Shown piece by piece: positions 23,621 through 33,154 of a DNA stretch of 35,282 nucleotides. Numbering within the stretch: position 1 is the first letter of the stretch; each line of letters begins with the position of its first letter. This DNA comes from JAYUJH01 sp043765375 (GTDB lineage Bacteria > Pseudomonadota > Alphaproteobacteria > Rickettsiales > UBA998): positions 1-35,282 of the forward strand of contig JAYUJH010000019.1 in assembly GCA_043765375.1 (NCBI GenBank). Reading direction: 5' to 3'. The notes under the pieces are model-generated. The model saw only the letters and a program-made list of their open reading frames with translations. It was not told where the DNA came from and ran no database searches. The translations under genes were made by a program, and so were the position numbers.

Positions 23621-24532
23621 ATGACGATTGACGAAAATATCAGGCAACAAGCCGCCTCAATGCTTAACTGGTATCTCGTATCTGGTGTTGATGTGATGGT
23701 ATCTAGCAAGCCAATTAATTATTTTGAGTTAAAAAATAATTCTCCCATAAATAATACCCCCCCAAGCAACAATTTAGGCTTAAATAATAACTCAAGTTTG
23801 GGTGAGCATTCAGGCAAGCAAGCGGTGGTAAAATCAGACGCTAATGATTATCATTCGCAAGTATATAGTGATAATGATTATTATTCGCAGCCAAAGTCAC
23901 CTAGTTCAGCAGGTTCATCACAGCAATTATCTTCAGACATAATTACCGCCAAAACGATCGCAGCAAAAGCCAAAACGATTGACGAACTTCAGCAAGCAAT
24001 CGCCAGTTTTGAATTATGCAATCTTAAAAAAATCGCTAAACATACATTGTTAGGGATTGGTAACCGTTGCGCTAAAATATTAATTGTTGGTGATGTGCCT
24101 ACTGCGCATGATGACAATATAGGAAAATTATTCAGCGGTGAGGCGGGCGAATTATTGCAAAAAATGTTGGCAGCAATCAATCTTGATTTGTATAATGATT
24201 GCTTTGCCACTAGCTTGTCACCGTGGATAACCATGGCTGAGCGAATGTTGCCAAACAATGAAGTGGCGATGTTGAAACCATTTCTTGAGCGACTGGTTGA
24301 ATTGATGCAGCCAAAAATCATCATTTCACTTGGGGCAATTCCAGCAAGTGCATTACTTGGCAAAAATATTAATATTAACGATTTGCGAGTTAAGCCAAAC
24401 TTGCATCATAATCTCACTATTTTTACCACTTATCACCCTAATATTTTGCTGAAAAATCCAACTCTAAAACGTAATACTTGGCAGGATTTGCTTGCGGTTA
24501 AAGCGTATCTTGAGCAATCCAACATCGCTTGA
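23621..24532 (+). CDS. Family 4 uracil-DNA glycosylase-like protein, divergent active-site motif
   Basis: The N-terminus (ASMLNWYLVSGVDVMVSSKP) matches the opening of alphaproteobacterial family 4 glycosylases. After a low-complexity Asn/Ser linker (about 30-115) come the single Cys of FELCNLKKIAKHTL, then KILIVGDVPTAHDDNIGKLF, SGEAGELLQKMLAAINLD, PKIIISLGAIPASALLG and the HP motif TTYHPNILLKNP. Family 4 enzymes remove uracil from DNA and hold an iron-sulfur cluster. Here the usual GEAPG is GDVPT, and the NVV-(P/K)(W/C)RPPGNR segment with its Cys neighbourhood reads ATSLSPWITMAERML. Activity is therefore doubtful. ATG 23621 is preferred to the GTG at 23606. Short GGTTGTGA repeats lie just before it (23582-23609). 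Confidence 0.75.
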   Translation: MTIDENIRQQAASMLNWYLVSGVDVMVSSKPINYFELKNNSPINNTPPSNNLGLNNNSSLGEHSGKQAVVKSDANDYHSQVYSDNDYYSQPKSPSSAGSSQQLSSDIITAKTIAAKAKTIDELQQAIASFELCNLKKIAKHTLLGIGNRCAKILIVGDVPTAHDDNIGKLFSGEAGELLQKMLAAINLDLYNDCFATSLSPWITMAERMLPNNEVAMLKPFLERLVELMQPKIIISLGAIPASALLGKNININDLRVKPNLHHNLTIFTTYHPNILLKNPTLKRNTWQDLLAVKAYLEQSNIA

Positions 24533-24564
24533 AAAAACATTATAATGCACTGCAATATTTGCAC

Positions 24565-24593
24565 TTGACATTGTTTGCAAACGGGCGTTAATG
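24565..24593 (+). promoter_or_regulatory. Possible promoter with internal palindrome before the efflux operon
   Basis: TTGACA (24565-24570) is a perfect -35 consensus, and 17 bases later stands TTAATG, a poor -10. Between them lies the perfect palindrome GTTTGCAAAC (24573-24582), well placed for a repressor of the efflux operon. The weak -10 keeps the confidence low. Confidence 0.35.
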
Positions 24594-24620
24594 AGATTTC
24601 AAAGTCAAATATAAAGATAT

Positions 24621-25724
24621 ATGTATATGAAAAAGAAATATGTTTTAATTGCGTTAATTATTGGGTTAGTGGCAACGGCACTAGTTTTTTCGGGGATATT
24701 CAAATCAAAACATCATCACGCTTTGAGCAGGGAGTTTATGGTAACCAATCCGTGGCGCAAGGATATTGAGATAACCAAGCAATATGTGGCGCAAATACGT
24801 TCGGTTCAACATATTGAAGTGCGTTCATTTGAGAAAGGTTATTTGCAAAATATTTATGTTAAAGAAGGGCAGCTTGTCAAAAAAGGCGAGAAAATGTTCC
24901 AAATTATGCCATTATTAATGCAGGCAAAATTGGCAACTGCTAAAGCTGAATATGAAGTTGCTCGCATAGAATATTCAAACACACTGATTTTGCAGCAAAA
25001 AAATGTGGTGTCAATCAATGAGTTAGCACTTGCTAAAGCTCGTTTGGATAAGGAAAAAGCTAAGGTTAATCTTGCTGAAGCGCATTTGGGATTGACTACA
25101 GTTACCGCTCCGTTTGATGGGTTGATGGATAGATTCAAAGTGAGGCTCGGCAGCCTTATTGATGAAGGTGAGTTGCTTACAACTCTTGCTGATAATAGTG
25201 AGATGTGGGTTTATTTTAATGTTTCAGAGGCTGATTATTTGCACTACAAAACCAAGAAAAATGATGGTCAACCAACGCCCGTTCAATTGAAGCTGGCAAA
25301 TGGTGAAATGTTCAAACATATTGGTCAAATTGATACGATTGAGGCAGATTTTGATAATAAAACGGGTAATATTGCGTTTAGAGCGACTTTCCCAAACCCT
25401 GATGGATTGTTGCGTCAAGGTGAAACAGGAAATGTTGTTATCACGGAAAAGTTGGAAAATGCCCTCCTAATTCCACAAAAAGCTACCTTTGAAGTGTTGG
25501 ATAAAAAGTTTGTATATGTGGTTGATAAAGACAGCAAGCTCGTTTCACGCAATGTTGTGTTGGCGCAGGAAGTTCCACATTTGTTTGTGGTGCAAGAGGG
25601 CTTGAAAGAAGGTGATGTGATATTGCTGGAAGGGCTTGGCAAGGTTCATAATGGGCAGAAAATAAAAGTGGCTCATCAAGAAGTTGCGAAGGTAATGAAA
25701 AGTTTAGAATTGTTAACGAAATAA
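24621..25724 (+). CDS. RND efflux periplasmic adaptor (membrane fusion protein)
   Basis: First gene of a complete tripartite pump operon. An N-terminal membrane anchor (YVLIALIIGLVATALVFSGI) is followed by a lipoyl-like half (VRSFEKGYLQNIYVKEGQLV), an alpha-hairpin (about 95-150), the second lipoyl half (TTVTAPFDGLMDRFKVRLGS), and the beta-barrel and membrane-proximal domains (LADNSEMWVYFNVSEADYLH, LRQGETGNVVITEKLENALL). No lipobox Cys is present, so it is anchored by the helix. The 367-aa size is usual for the AcrA/MexA group. The start may instead be the ATG at 24627 (MKKKYVLIAL). It links the inner-membrane pump encoded next to the outer-membrane channel. Confidence 0.92.
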   Translation: MYMKKKYVLIALIIGLVATALVFSGIFKSKHHHALSREFMVTNPWRKDIEITKQYVAQIRSVQHIEVRSFEKGYLQNIYVKEGQLVKKGEKMFQIMPLLMQAKLATAKAEYEVARIEYSNTLILQQKNVVSINELALAKARLDKEKAKVNLAEAHLGLTTVTAPFDGLMDRFKVRLGSLIDEGELLTTLADNSEMWVYFNVSEADYLHYKTKKNDGQPTPVQLKLANGEMFKHIGQIDTIEADFDNKTGNIAFRATFPNPDGLLRQGETGNVVITEKLENALLIPQKATFEVLDKKFVYVVDKDSKLVSRNVVLAQEVPHLFVVQEGLKEGDVILLEGLGKVHNGQKIKVAHQEVAKVMKSLELLTK

Positions 25725-25782
25725 GGTTAAATAATTATTTTTTTCGGCAATTTCATTACAATTTCATTAGAGTGATATTATT

Positions 25783-28700
25783 ATGTTTCAGAAGTTTATC
25801 CATCGCCCAGTTTTAGCTATTGTATTATCATTGGTTATTGTGTTTATGGGGTTTTTAGCGATAAAAACACTACCAGTTTCACAATTTCCACAAATTGCCC
25901 CCCCCCGAGTGATTGTTACGCTTGATTTCCCTGGAGCAAGTGCTGACGTTTTGGTGCGCTCATCACTAATTCCATTGGAGCAATCCATTAATGGTGTGCC
26001 TGGAATGCGCTATATGATTTCTGATGCAACTAGCGCAGGCGAAGCAACAATTCAGGTGATTTTTGATTTAGATGTCAACCCCGATGTTGCCGTTGTAATG
26101 GTGAAAAATAGGGTGGATCAAGCGATTAACAAATTGCCGCCATTGGTGCAGCTTGAAGGGGTGGTGGTGCAGCCAGTTCAACCAAGTATGTTAATGTATG
26201 TTAATTTATATAGCAATGATGCAAAGGCTGATGAGAAGTTTTTGTTCAATTATGCCAGCATTAAATTATTGCCAGAATTAAAGCGTTTGAAAGGGATTGG
26301 GCAGGCAAAGATTTTAGGGTCACGTCAATATGCCATGCGTATATGGTTAAATCCTGATAGAATGCGGGCTTATAATATCTCAACTGATGATGTGATGGAG
26401 GCGATTTCTGAGCAAAGCGTGATTGGTCGTCCAGGGAGAATTGGCAGCAGCTCGGGCAAAACAGCGCAATCATTGGAATATGTGTTGGTTTATAAAGGCA
26501 GATTTGAGAAACCTGAAGAATATGAAAATATTATCATTCGCTCGGATAAAGAAGGTGATATATTATACCTCAAAAATGTGGCAGAAGTTGAGTTAGATAG
26601 CGAGTTTTACGATATTTATTCCACAGTTGACGGTCACCCATCAGCGGCGATTGTGTTCAAGCAAACTTTTAATAGTAATGCGAATGAAGTTATTCAAAAT
26701 GTGAAGGATAAATTAGAGGAATTGCGCCCTGATTTTCCTGCTGGAATGGATTATAAAATTAGTTATGATGTTTCTAAGTTCTTAGATGCGTCCATTGAAA
26801 AAGTGTTGCATACCTTGTTTGAGGCGTTCATTTTGGTGGCGTTGGTAGTGTTTATATTTTTGGGTGATGTGCGTTCAACCTTTATTCCTATTTTAGCCGT
26901 GCCAGTTTCATTAATTGGTGCATTTATTTTTATGCAATCTTTCGGGCTTACCATCAACTTAATCACGTTATTTGCATTAGTGCTTGCAATTGGAATTGTG
27001 GTTGATGATGCGATTGTGGTGGTGGAGGCGGTTCATGCAAAAATGGCTGAGGAGCATTTATCGCCATACAAAGCAGTGCAGAAAGTGCTTGGTGAAATTA
27101 GCGGGGCGGTGATTGCAATAACTTTGTTAATGACGGCGGTATTTGTTCCTGTTGCCTTTATGACTGGGCCTGTTGGAGTAATTTTTAAGCAATTTTCTAT
27201 CACCATGGCAACCGCAATTATTATCTCAGGTTTAGTCGCATTGACTTTAACTCCAGTTTTGAGTGCAATAATATTAAAGAAACATAATCATGATGATAGT
27301 CATTTGGGTAATAATGCAGAGCATCATAAGACTAAAAATAATCCAGTTGCAATTTTTTTGCGGGGTTTCAATAAATATTTTGATAAAATATCTGCAACAT
27401 ATGTTCGTTTTTTGAATCGTATTATTGATAAAAAATTATTAACGATTATTATTCTTGTGGTATTTGCTGCGGGTATATTTTTCATGGATAAAATTGTGCC
27501 ATCGGGCTTTATTCCGAGTGAAGATCAGGCGATGATTTATGCAATTGTGCAAACTCCCCCCGGTTCAACTTTGGAAAAAACTTATGATGTATCCAAAAAA
27601 TTAGAAAAAATTGCTCAAACAGTTGATGGCGTTAGCTCCATTTCATCACTCGCAGGCTTTGAGATCTTAACTGAAGGGCGTGGTTCAAACGCTGGAACAG
27701 TATTTATCAATCTTGATGATTGGTCAAAGCGGGACAAATCCATCGCTGAAATTGTGGAAGAATTGGAAGAAAAAACCAAAGATATTGGGGCAATTATAGA
27801 ATATTTTGAACCGCCAGCAGTTCCGGGTTATGGCGCGGCTGGGGGGGTATCGTTCAGATTGTTAGATAAAACTACTACAACGGATTATCAACAATTTGAT
27901 GTTTTGAACAAGCAATTCATGGCGAACTTAAAAAAACGCCCTGAATTAACTGGATTATTCACTTTTTATTCGGCTAATTTTCCGCAATATGAAATTGAGA
28001 TAGATAATAAAATGGCGATGCAAAAAGGTGTTTCAATCGGCTCAGCTATGCAAAATCTAAATATTTTGATTGGTAGCACTTACGAACAGGGTTTCATCAG
28101 GTTCGGACAGTTTTTTAAGGTGTATGTGCAATCTATGCCTGAGTTTAGGAAATTACCTTCTGATGTGTTAAGCCTCTATACTAAGAATAATAAAGGCGAG
28201 ATGGTGCCTTATTCATCATTTGTTAAGCTCAATAAATTGCAAGGACCAAATGAAATAACTCGCTTTAACTTGTATAATTCCGCAGCAATCAGGGCGTTAC
28301 CAGCTTACGGTTATACCACGGGTGATGCGATTGATGCAATTAAGCAAGTTGCCAAACAAACGCTCCCGCAAAATTATGATGTCGCATGGGAAGGATTATC
28401 GTTTGATGAAGCAAGCCGTGGGAATGAAGCATTATATATTTTCATAGTGGTGTTGTTGTTCGTATATTTAGTTCTTGCAGCGCAATATGAGAGTTTTATT
28501 ATTCCATTTGCAGTGATTTGCTCATTGCCACCAGGGATATTCGGGTCATTTTTAATGCTCAAAGCAATGGGCTTGGCAAATGATGTTTATGCTCAAGTTG
28601 GCTTGATTATGTTGATTGGATTGCTTGGCAAAAATGCGGTGCTAATTGTGGAGTTTGCACGGCAAAAACAACAGCAAGGAGCATCTGTTCGTGAGGCGGC

Positions 28701-28986
28701 GATTGAAGGTGCGGCTGTTCGTTTTAGACCAATTTTGATGACATCATTCGCATTTATTGCAGGGCTAATTCCGCTAGTGCTGGCAACGGGGGCGGGATCA
28801 CTAGCCAACCGCACAATCGGTGCATCATCACTTGGCGGAATGTTATTTGGAACAATATTTGGGGTGCTGATTGTTCCAGGGTTATATTATATTTTTGCTT
28901 CACTTGCTGAAGGAAAATCGTTAATTCGTGATGAAGATTTCACTCCGCTGACTGAGCCACACTCAACTAAAACACACATAAATTAA
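25783..28986 (+). CDS. RND multidrug efflux pump, HAE-1 (AcrB/MexB) family
   Basis: A 1067-aa inner-membrane proton/drug antiporter. The first helix starts at FIHRPVLAIVLSLVIVFMGF, followed by the large periplasmic porter loop (about 40-330), TM2-6, a second porter loop (about 570-870) and TM8-12. The proton-relay aspartates D408 and D409 lie in TM4 (GIVVDDAIVVVEAV), and K950 is in TM10 (LLGKNAVLIVEFA), matching D407, D408 and K940 of AcrB. The segment after TM6 is longer and His-rich (KKHNHDDSHLGNNAEHHKTK). The length and features are those of a working pump exporting hydrophobic compounds. It follows the adaptor by 58 bases and precedes the channel gene by 14, so the three are one operon. 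Substrate range cannot be read from the sequence. Confidence 0.95.
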   Translation: MFQKFIHRPVLAIVLSLVIVFMGFLAIKTLPVSQFPQIAPPRVIVTLDFPGASADVLVRSSLIPLEQSINGVPGMRYMISDATSAGEATIQVIFDLDVNPDVAVVMVKNRVDQAINKLPPLVQLEGVVVQPVQPSMLMYVNLYSNDAKADEKFLFNYASIKLLPELKRLKGIGQAKILGSRQYAMRIWLNPDRMRAYNISTDDVMEAISEQSVIGRPGRIGSSSGKTAQSLEYVLVYKGRFEKPEEYENIIIRSDKEGDILYLKNVAEVELDSEFYDIYSTVDGHPSAAIVFKQTFNSNANEVIQNVKDKLEELRPDFPAGMDYKISYDVSKFLDASIEKVLHTLFEAFILVALVVFIFLGDVRSTFIPILAVPVSLIGAFIFMQSFGLTINLITLFALVLAIGIVVDDAIVVVEAVHAKMAEEHLSPYKAVQKVLGEISGAVIAITLLMTAVFVPVAFMTGPVGVIFKQFSITMATAIIISGLVALTLTPVLSAIILKKHNHDDSHLGNNAEHHKTKNNPVAIFLRGFNKYFDKISATYVRFLNRIIDKKLLTIIILVVFAAGIFFMDKIVPSGFIPSEDQAMIYAIVQTPPGSTLEKTYDVSKKLEKIAQTVDGVSSISSLAGFEILTEGRGSNAGTVFINLDDWSKRDKSIAEIVEELEEKTKDIGAIIEYFEPPAVPGYGAAGGVSFRLLDKTTTTDYQQFDVLNKQFMANLKKRPELTGLFTFYSANFPQYEIEIDNKMAMQKGVSIGSAMQNLNILIGSTYEQGFIRFGQFFKVYVQSMPEFRKLPSDVLSLYTKNNKGEMVPYSSFVKLNKLQGPNEITRFNLYNSAAIRALPAYGYTTGDAIDAIKQVAKQTLPQNYDVAWEGLSFDEASRGNEALYIFIVVLLFVYLVLAAQYESFIIPFAVICSLPPGIFGSFLMLKAMGLANDVYAQVGLIMLIGLLGKNAVLIVEFARQKQQQGASVREAAIEGAAVRFRPILMTSFAFIAGLIPLVLATGAGSLANRTIGASSLGGMLFGTIFGVLIVPGLYYIFASLAEGKSLIRDEDFTPLTEPHSTKTHIN

Positions 28987-29000
28987 CGAGAGAAATTAAT

Positions 29001-30596
29001 ATGCGTTCACAACAATATTTCACGGTTCTTATTTGCCTCGGGTTGCTATTGCAATCATGTGCGCCAGAATTGCCGTCAAGCAAAATTAGTGACAGCGATG
29101 TTGCTGTGCCAAAAATATTTCCTAAGTTTCAAGATGGCGTTGAAGCTGCGGATTCTGCCAAACCGAAAGATATGGTGAAAATTAAGGATATAAAAATTAA
29201 GGATATTGGGGCGAAAAATATCAAGCATAAAAACGCTAAGAAGGGCAGTAATTTAGCCCCAGTGGATTTAACAACTATAGATGAAGCAAACTCAACTGAT
29301 TTGCCCAGTTCTGCGGATATCAAATGGCAGGATTTTTTTGTTGATCAAAACTTGCGTTCATTGATTGAAATGTCGCTCGCTAATAATCAGCAATTAAACA
29401 TTATGGATCAAAAAATTAATGTTGCTAAAAATGAAATTATGGCACGTCAAGGGGAATATTTACCCAAACTTGGAGCGGGCGCAGGGGCGGGATTAGAGAA
29501 AGTTGGCAAAATCACTAGCCAAGGCGCAAGCGATGAAGCAACAAACACGCCTGAGCATTTGAAAAATAAGCAATTAGGATTATTTAGCACATGGGAAGTT
29601 GATATTTGGAAGAAATTGCGCAATGCTGCCAAATCCGCATATTATAATTATTTAGCGACGAAAGAAGGCAAAAACTTCATGGTGACGAGTTTGGTCGCCG
29701 AAATAGCTGATAATTATTATGAATTAATAATGTTGGATAAGAAGTTAGAGATTGTTAAGAAATATATCAAAACATTGCAACAAGCGCGCGATGTGGTGCA
29801 ATTGCAAAAAGAAGCGGCTCGGGCAACTTCATTGGCGGTGCGTAGGTTTGATGCGGAAGTGTTGAAGAACCAGAGCCGACAATATACATTGCAGCAACAA
29901 ATTATTATCACTGAAAACAGATTAAACTCTTTGGTAGGGCGTTTTCCCCAACCAATTGCTCGCAATTCTGATGGTTTGCAACAGCCATTAACCCAGACGA
30001 TGCAACCATCTGTGCCAACAAAATTGCTGGATAATCGTCCTGATGTGAAGCAAGCCGCTCTCAAATTGAAAGCAGCAAAACTTGATGTAAAAGTTGCCAA
30101 GGCTCGTTTTTATCCGTCATTAAGCATTGATGCGGGGCTTGGTTATGAATCGTTTCGCACCAAGCATTTTTTCAACACGCCAGAATCATTATTTTATAAT
30201 GTGGCGGCCAATTTAACCGCTCCTTTGCTCAACCGAATGGCGATTAAAGCGGATTATTTATCAGCTAATAACAAGCAAATTAAAGCGATATATGGTTATG
30301 AAATGGTGTTAATTAGGGCTTATAGCGAGGTTGCTAATCAGCTTGCATCAATTAATAATTTGCAAAAAATATCAAGTTTGAAAGCAGCGCAAGTGGACGC
30401 TTTGGTTGAATCTGTTGAAATATCTAACATTTTGTTCAAGGCGGCTCGCATTGATTATCTGGAATCATTACTTACTCAGCGAGATGCGTTGAAGGCGCAA
30501 GTGGAGTTGGTGGATGTGCAGAAGCAACAATTAATTGCCAATGTTAATTTATATAAAGCACTCGGTGGCGGTTGGAGAAAGGGCAAGTCGTTATAA
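29001..30596 (+). CDS. Outer-membrane efflux channel lipoprotein (NodT/OprM family)
   Basis: A lipoprotein signal peptide ends at a lipobox (CLGLLLQSC-A), so the mature protein would be lipid-anchored at Cys25 or so. The fold has two outer-membrane-efflux repeats: about 115-310 (WQDFFVDQNLRSLIEMSLAN, NQQLNIMDQKINVAKNEIMA) and about 320-525 (TKLLDNRPDVKQAALKLKAA, GYEMVLIRAYSEVANQLASI). It trimerises to a channel through the outer membrane and docks with the adaptor. An unusual basic insert between the signal peptide and the first repeat (KIKDIKIKDIGAKNIKHKNA, about 55-80) comes from a 15-base tandem duplication at 29178-29206. It is the last gene of the efflux operon, with GAGAGA before its ATG. 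Confidence 0.92.
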   Translation: MRSQQYFTVLICLGLLLQSCAPELPSSKISDSDVAVPKIFPKFQDGVEAADSAKPKDMVKIKDIKIKDIGAKNIKHKNAKKGSNLAPVDLTTIDEANSTDLPSSADIKWQDFFVDQNLRSLIEMSLANNQQLNIMDQKINVAKNEIMARQGEYLPKLGAGAGAGLEKVGKITSQGASDEATNTPEHLKNKQLGLFSTWEVDIWKKLRNAAKSAYYNYLATKEGKNFMVTSLVAEIADNYYELIMLDKKLEIVKKYIKTLQQARDVVQLQKEAARATSLAVRRFDAEVLKNQSRQYTLQQQIIITENRLNSLVGRFPQPIARNSDGLQQPLTQTMQPSVPTKLLDNRPDVKQAALKLKAAKLDVKVAKARFYPSLSIDAGLGYESFRTKHFFNTPESLFYNVAANLTAPLLNRMAIKADYLSANNKQIKAIYGYEMVLIRAYSEVANQLASINNLQKISSLKAAQVDALVESVEISNILFKAARIDYLESLLTQRDALKAQVELVDVQKQQLIANVNLYKALGGGWRKGKSL

Positions 30597-30669
30597 TTTT
30601 AATGCTATTGATTATAAAGGCTGAACTTGATTAGCCCATAAAGCATAGCCCCTCAAGTCAAGGCAAAAG

Positions 30670-32004
30670 TTATTTTATAAGGCTCAAAGCCTCGCCAACC
30701 AAATAAAGCGAACCGCATATTAATATGCCCTCATTTGCGGGAATATTATTCACCGCTTGCATAATATTTGTGTTATTAGTCGCTGTGAACCCTAGTGAAT
30801 TAGCCATTTTCACCAATTCTTGCGGGGCGTGACAAGTGACATTGCTAATTGGCACAAAATGCAAACCAAGTGCGAATGGTGCAAGTTTCGTGATGAAATC
30901 ATGCGCATTTTTATCAGACTTCAAGCCGATGATGAGATGTAACCCACGTTCCATATTTTGTTCCTGCAACCCCCGTTCTTTTAGCCCCCGTTCCTGCAAC
31001 CAAGCTGCAAGCATTTCTGCACCCGCCGCATTATGCCCACCATCAACATAAATCTCATTTGGCACGCCTAAATTGATGCGCTGCAATCTGCCCTGCCATG
31101 TGGCGGAGGTGATGCCCGTTTGAATGGCTTGAGGCGTGAAATTATGATTATTTTGCATTAAAACATCAACACAAGCGATTGCTAACGCCGCATTTTGATA
31201 TTGATGATTGCCCAAAAGTGATGGTGCATTGGTGGTTATATGCAAAGTTTGTGAATGGTAACGCATTGATTTATCAGGCAAAATATCAAGCTGCCACTCA
31301 ACCCCGTGGCGAAATAAAGGGGCGTGCAATTCGTTAGCTCTCGCCTCAATCACCCTGATTGCATCGGCGGGTTGCACCCCCACAACGCATGGCACATTTG
31401 TTTTGATGATGCCCGCTTTTTCAAACGCTATTTTCGCTATGCTATCACCCAAAAACTCAGTATGATCAAGTGAGATTGGTGCAATCGCTGTGATTGCGGG
31501 GTTTTGCACAATATTGGTTGAATCAAACCGCCCGCCCATTCCAACTTCTAGCAAAGTGAAATCAGCATCATTTTGTGCAAATAATTGAAAGGCGAGAGCG
31601 GTTGTTGCCTCAAAATAAGTGATTGAGTGTGAGGTCAAATATGGGGCAATATCATTTAATGTTTGCAACAAATCATCGTCGGATATTTGCATATCAGCAA
31701 CGATAAAACGCTCATTGAAATGCACTAAATGCGGGGAAGTATAGCGATGCGCACTCATATTCGCTGCGTTAATGATTGCGTGCAGAAATGCTAAGGTTGA
31801 CCCTTTACCATTTGTTCCCGCCATGTGAATGATTGGAGGAAGGTGCAAATGTGGATTGCCGAGCAGTGACATAAACTGCTCTGTGCGCTCTAATTTCAAC
31901 TCAATAGCGGGCAGGGTGGGGTGATGTTGCAACCGCTCCACCCATTGTTGAACTTGCTGTTGCGCCGTTTTTGTGTTATGTGAATTACTGATATTTTGCT
32001 TCAT
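30670..32004 (-). CDS. folC: Dihydrofolate synthase / folylpolyglutamate synthase
   Basis: Mur-ligase-family enzyme joining glutamate to dihydropteroate and to folates using ATP. Visible motifs are the P-loop HMAGTNGKGSTLAFLHAIIN, the family stretch TYFEATTALAFQLFAQ, LLEVGMGGRFDSTNIVQNP, APISLDHTEFLGDSIAKIAF and VDGGHNAAGAEMLAAWLQER. The C-terminal domain contains a short internal repeat (LQERGLKERGLQEQNMERGL) absent from most relatives, in a surface loop before LIIGLKSDKNAHDF. Its length (444 aa) is normal. The start overlaps the end of ctaA by 20 bases, so the two are translated from one message. Together with folE further upstream, this gives a folate/pterin flavour to the cluster. Confidence 0.93.
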   Translation of the reverse strand: MKQNISNSHNTKTAQQQVQQWVERLQHHPTLPAIELKLERTEQFMSLLGNPHLHLPPIIHMAGTNGKGSTLAFLHAIINAANMSAHRYTSPHLVHFNERFIVADMQISDDDLLQTLNDIAPYLTSHSITYFEATTALAFQLFAQNDADFTLLEVGMGGRFDSTNIVQNPAITAIAPISLDHTEFLGDSIAKIAFEKAGIIKTNVPCVVGVQPADAIRVIEARANELHAPLFRHGVEWQLDILPDKSMRYHSQTLHITTNAPSLLGNHQYQNAALAIACVDVLMQNNHNFTPQAIQTGITSATWQGRLQRINLGVPNEIYVDGGHNAAGAEMLAAWLQERGLKERGLQEQNMERGLHLIIGLKSDKNAHDFITKLAPFALGLHFVPISNVTCHAPQELVKMANSLGFTATNNTNIMQAVNNIPANEGILICGSLYLVGEALSLIK

Positions 32005-33049
32005 ATATTATTTTAATTTGGCTCAAAATCAGGATAATTGCAATTAATTGATGCAAACTCGCCAGCGGAATTGCAACTATGGTTAGTAATGTGGCAATCC
32101 CTAAACCAATTTGCGCCGATGCTATCATGATGACATATAATGATTGCTTGGTTTTGAGGAGGAGATATTGCCATATTATTCCAGCCAAAACAGCAAATGC
32201 AAGCCAACGATGAATAAACTGCACGGTGGCGTGATGCTCCAACAAATTGCGCCATGCGGGAGTGATGTTCCAATTTTCTGGTGGCAAAAAACTTGCCGAT
32301 GAAAGTTGATAGCCACCCGACATTTGAGGAAACTCGTTATATATATACCCAGCTTTTAGCCCCGCCACAAATGCGCCATACGCCACTTGCAAAATTATCA
32401 GCGCAAGCAATATTTTCGCTGCTTTGCGCCGACTTTTTTGCTTGATTGGTGAATTGATGGTTTTGTTATGTTTGATGGTGGGTTGATTTTGCTTTGTCCT
32501 TAATATTGCATCGTAAATCACGGCGGTGATCAAGGTTGCCAACAGTAAATGCGCACATAAACGATAATGGCTAACATGTGGGTTATTCGTCAATCCACTT
32601 TTCACCATTAACCAACCCATCAGCCCTTGCATTCCAACAAGCAACACTAATATTATGTTCCTAATAATTAGTGGTTTTGGAATATTTTTTTTCACGGCGT
32701 AATATATCGCACCACTTAGAAACACAATACCAATAATTCGCCCTAGCAAGCGATGGAGATATTCCAGCCAAAATATACCCTTAAAATCACTTAATTGCAT
32801 ATAAGAGTTTTTTTTGATATATTCAGGTGAGGATTTATATGCGCTAAACTCTTCCAGCCATTGCTCATGATTTAGCGGTGGCAAGGTGCCGTGTAGTGGT
32901 TTCCATTCCACGATTGACAAGCCAGAACCTGTTAGGCGAGTGACCCCACCCAGTGCCACCATGCACAGCACTAGCACTAGACAAAACCATAAATATTTAT
33001 GGTATGGTTGCATTGTTTGATTATTAATATTTGTAGCATTAATATTCAT
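31985..33049 (-). CDS. ctaA: Heme A synthase (Cox15/CtaA)
   Basis: An integral inner-membrane enzyme that oxidises the C8 methyl of heme O to make heme A for cytochrome aa3 oxidase. Eight membrane helices are expected and are visible as hydrophobic stretches, starting with LWFCLVLVLCMVALGGVTRL. Family motifs are GVTRLTGSGLSIVEWKPLHG, the heme-ligand His in FWLEYLHRLLGR, VSHYRLCAHLLLA, ATVQFIHRWLAF and the final SLHQLIAI. The long first loop (GTLPPLNHEQWLEEFSAYKS) is the form found in alphaproteobacteria and mitochondria. A cytoplasmic basic insert (TKQNQPTIKHNKTINSPIKQ) is longer than usual. The gene lies 105 bases after folE and overlaps folC; it implies an aerobic organism with heme-A oxidases. 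Confidence 0.95.
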   Translation of the reverse strand: MNINATNINNQTMQPYHKYLWFCLVLVLCMVALGGVTRLTGSGLSIVEWKPLHGTLPPLNHEQWLEEFSAYKSSPEYIKKNSYMQLSDFKGIFWLEYLHRLLGRIIGIVFLSGAIYYAVKKNIPKPLIIRNIILVLLVGMQGLMGWLMVKSGLTNNPHVSHYRLCAHLLLATLITAVIYDAILRTKQNQPTIKHNKTINSPIKQKSRRKAAKILLALIILQVAYGAFVAGLKAGYIYNEFPQMSGGYQLSSASFLPPENWNITPAWRNLLEHHATVQFIHRWLAFAVLAGIIWQYLLLKTKQSLYVIMIASAQIGLGIATLLTIVAIPLASLHQLIAIILILSQIKIIYEAKYQ

Positions 33050-33071
33050 GATGTTATGATTTTTAATAGTG

Positions 33072-33116
33072 CTTGAGTTTATAGGGCTTGAGTTTATAGG
33101 GCTTAAGTTTATAGGG
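33072..33116 (+). repeat. Three tandem 15-bp repeats between folE and ctaA
   Basis: CTTGAGTTTATAGGG occurs three times head to tail (33072-33086, 33087-33101, 33102-33116); the third copy has one change (TTGAG to TTAAG). It lies in the non-coding gap, just upstream of ctaA on its strand. It may vary in number between strains. Confidence 0.9.
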
Positions 33117-33154
33117 CGTGATGGTTGTGGGGTTTTACTTTGTTTAAGTGTTAA

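Noticed and set aside
29717..30100. 127-codon frame on the minus strand in the outer-membrane channel gene
   Set aside because: It is antisense to a clear NodT-type protein, with high Cys and Ser content and no start signal.
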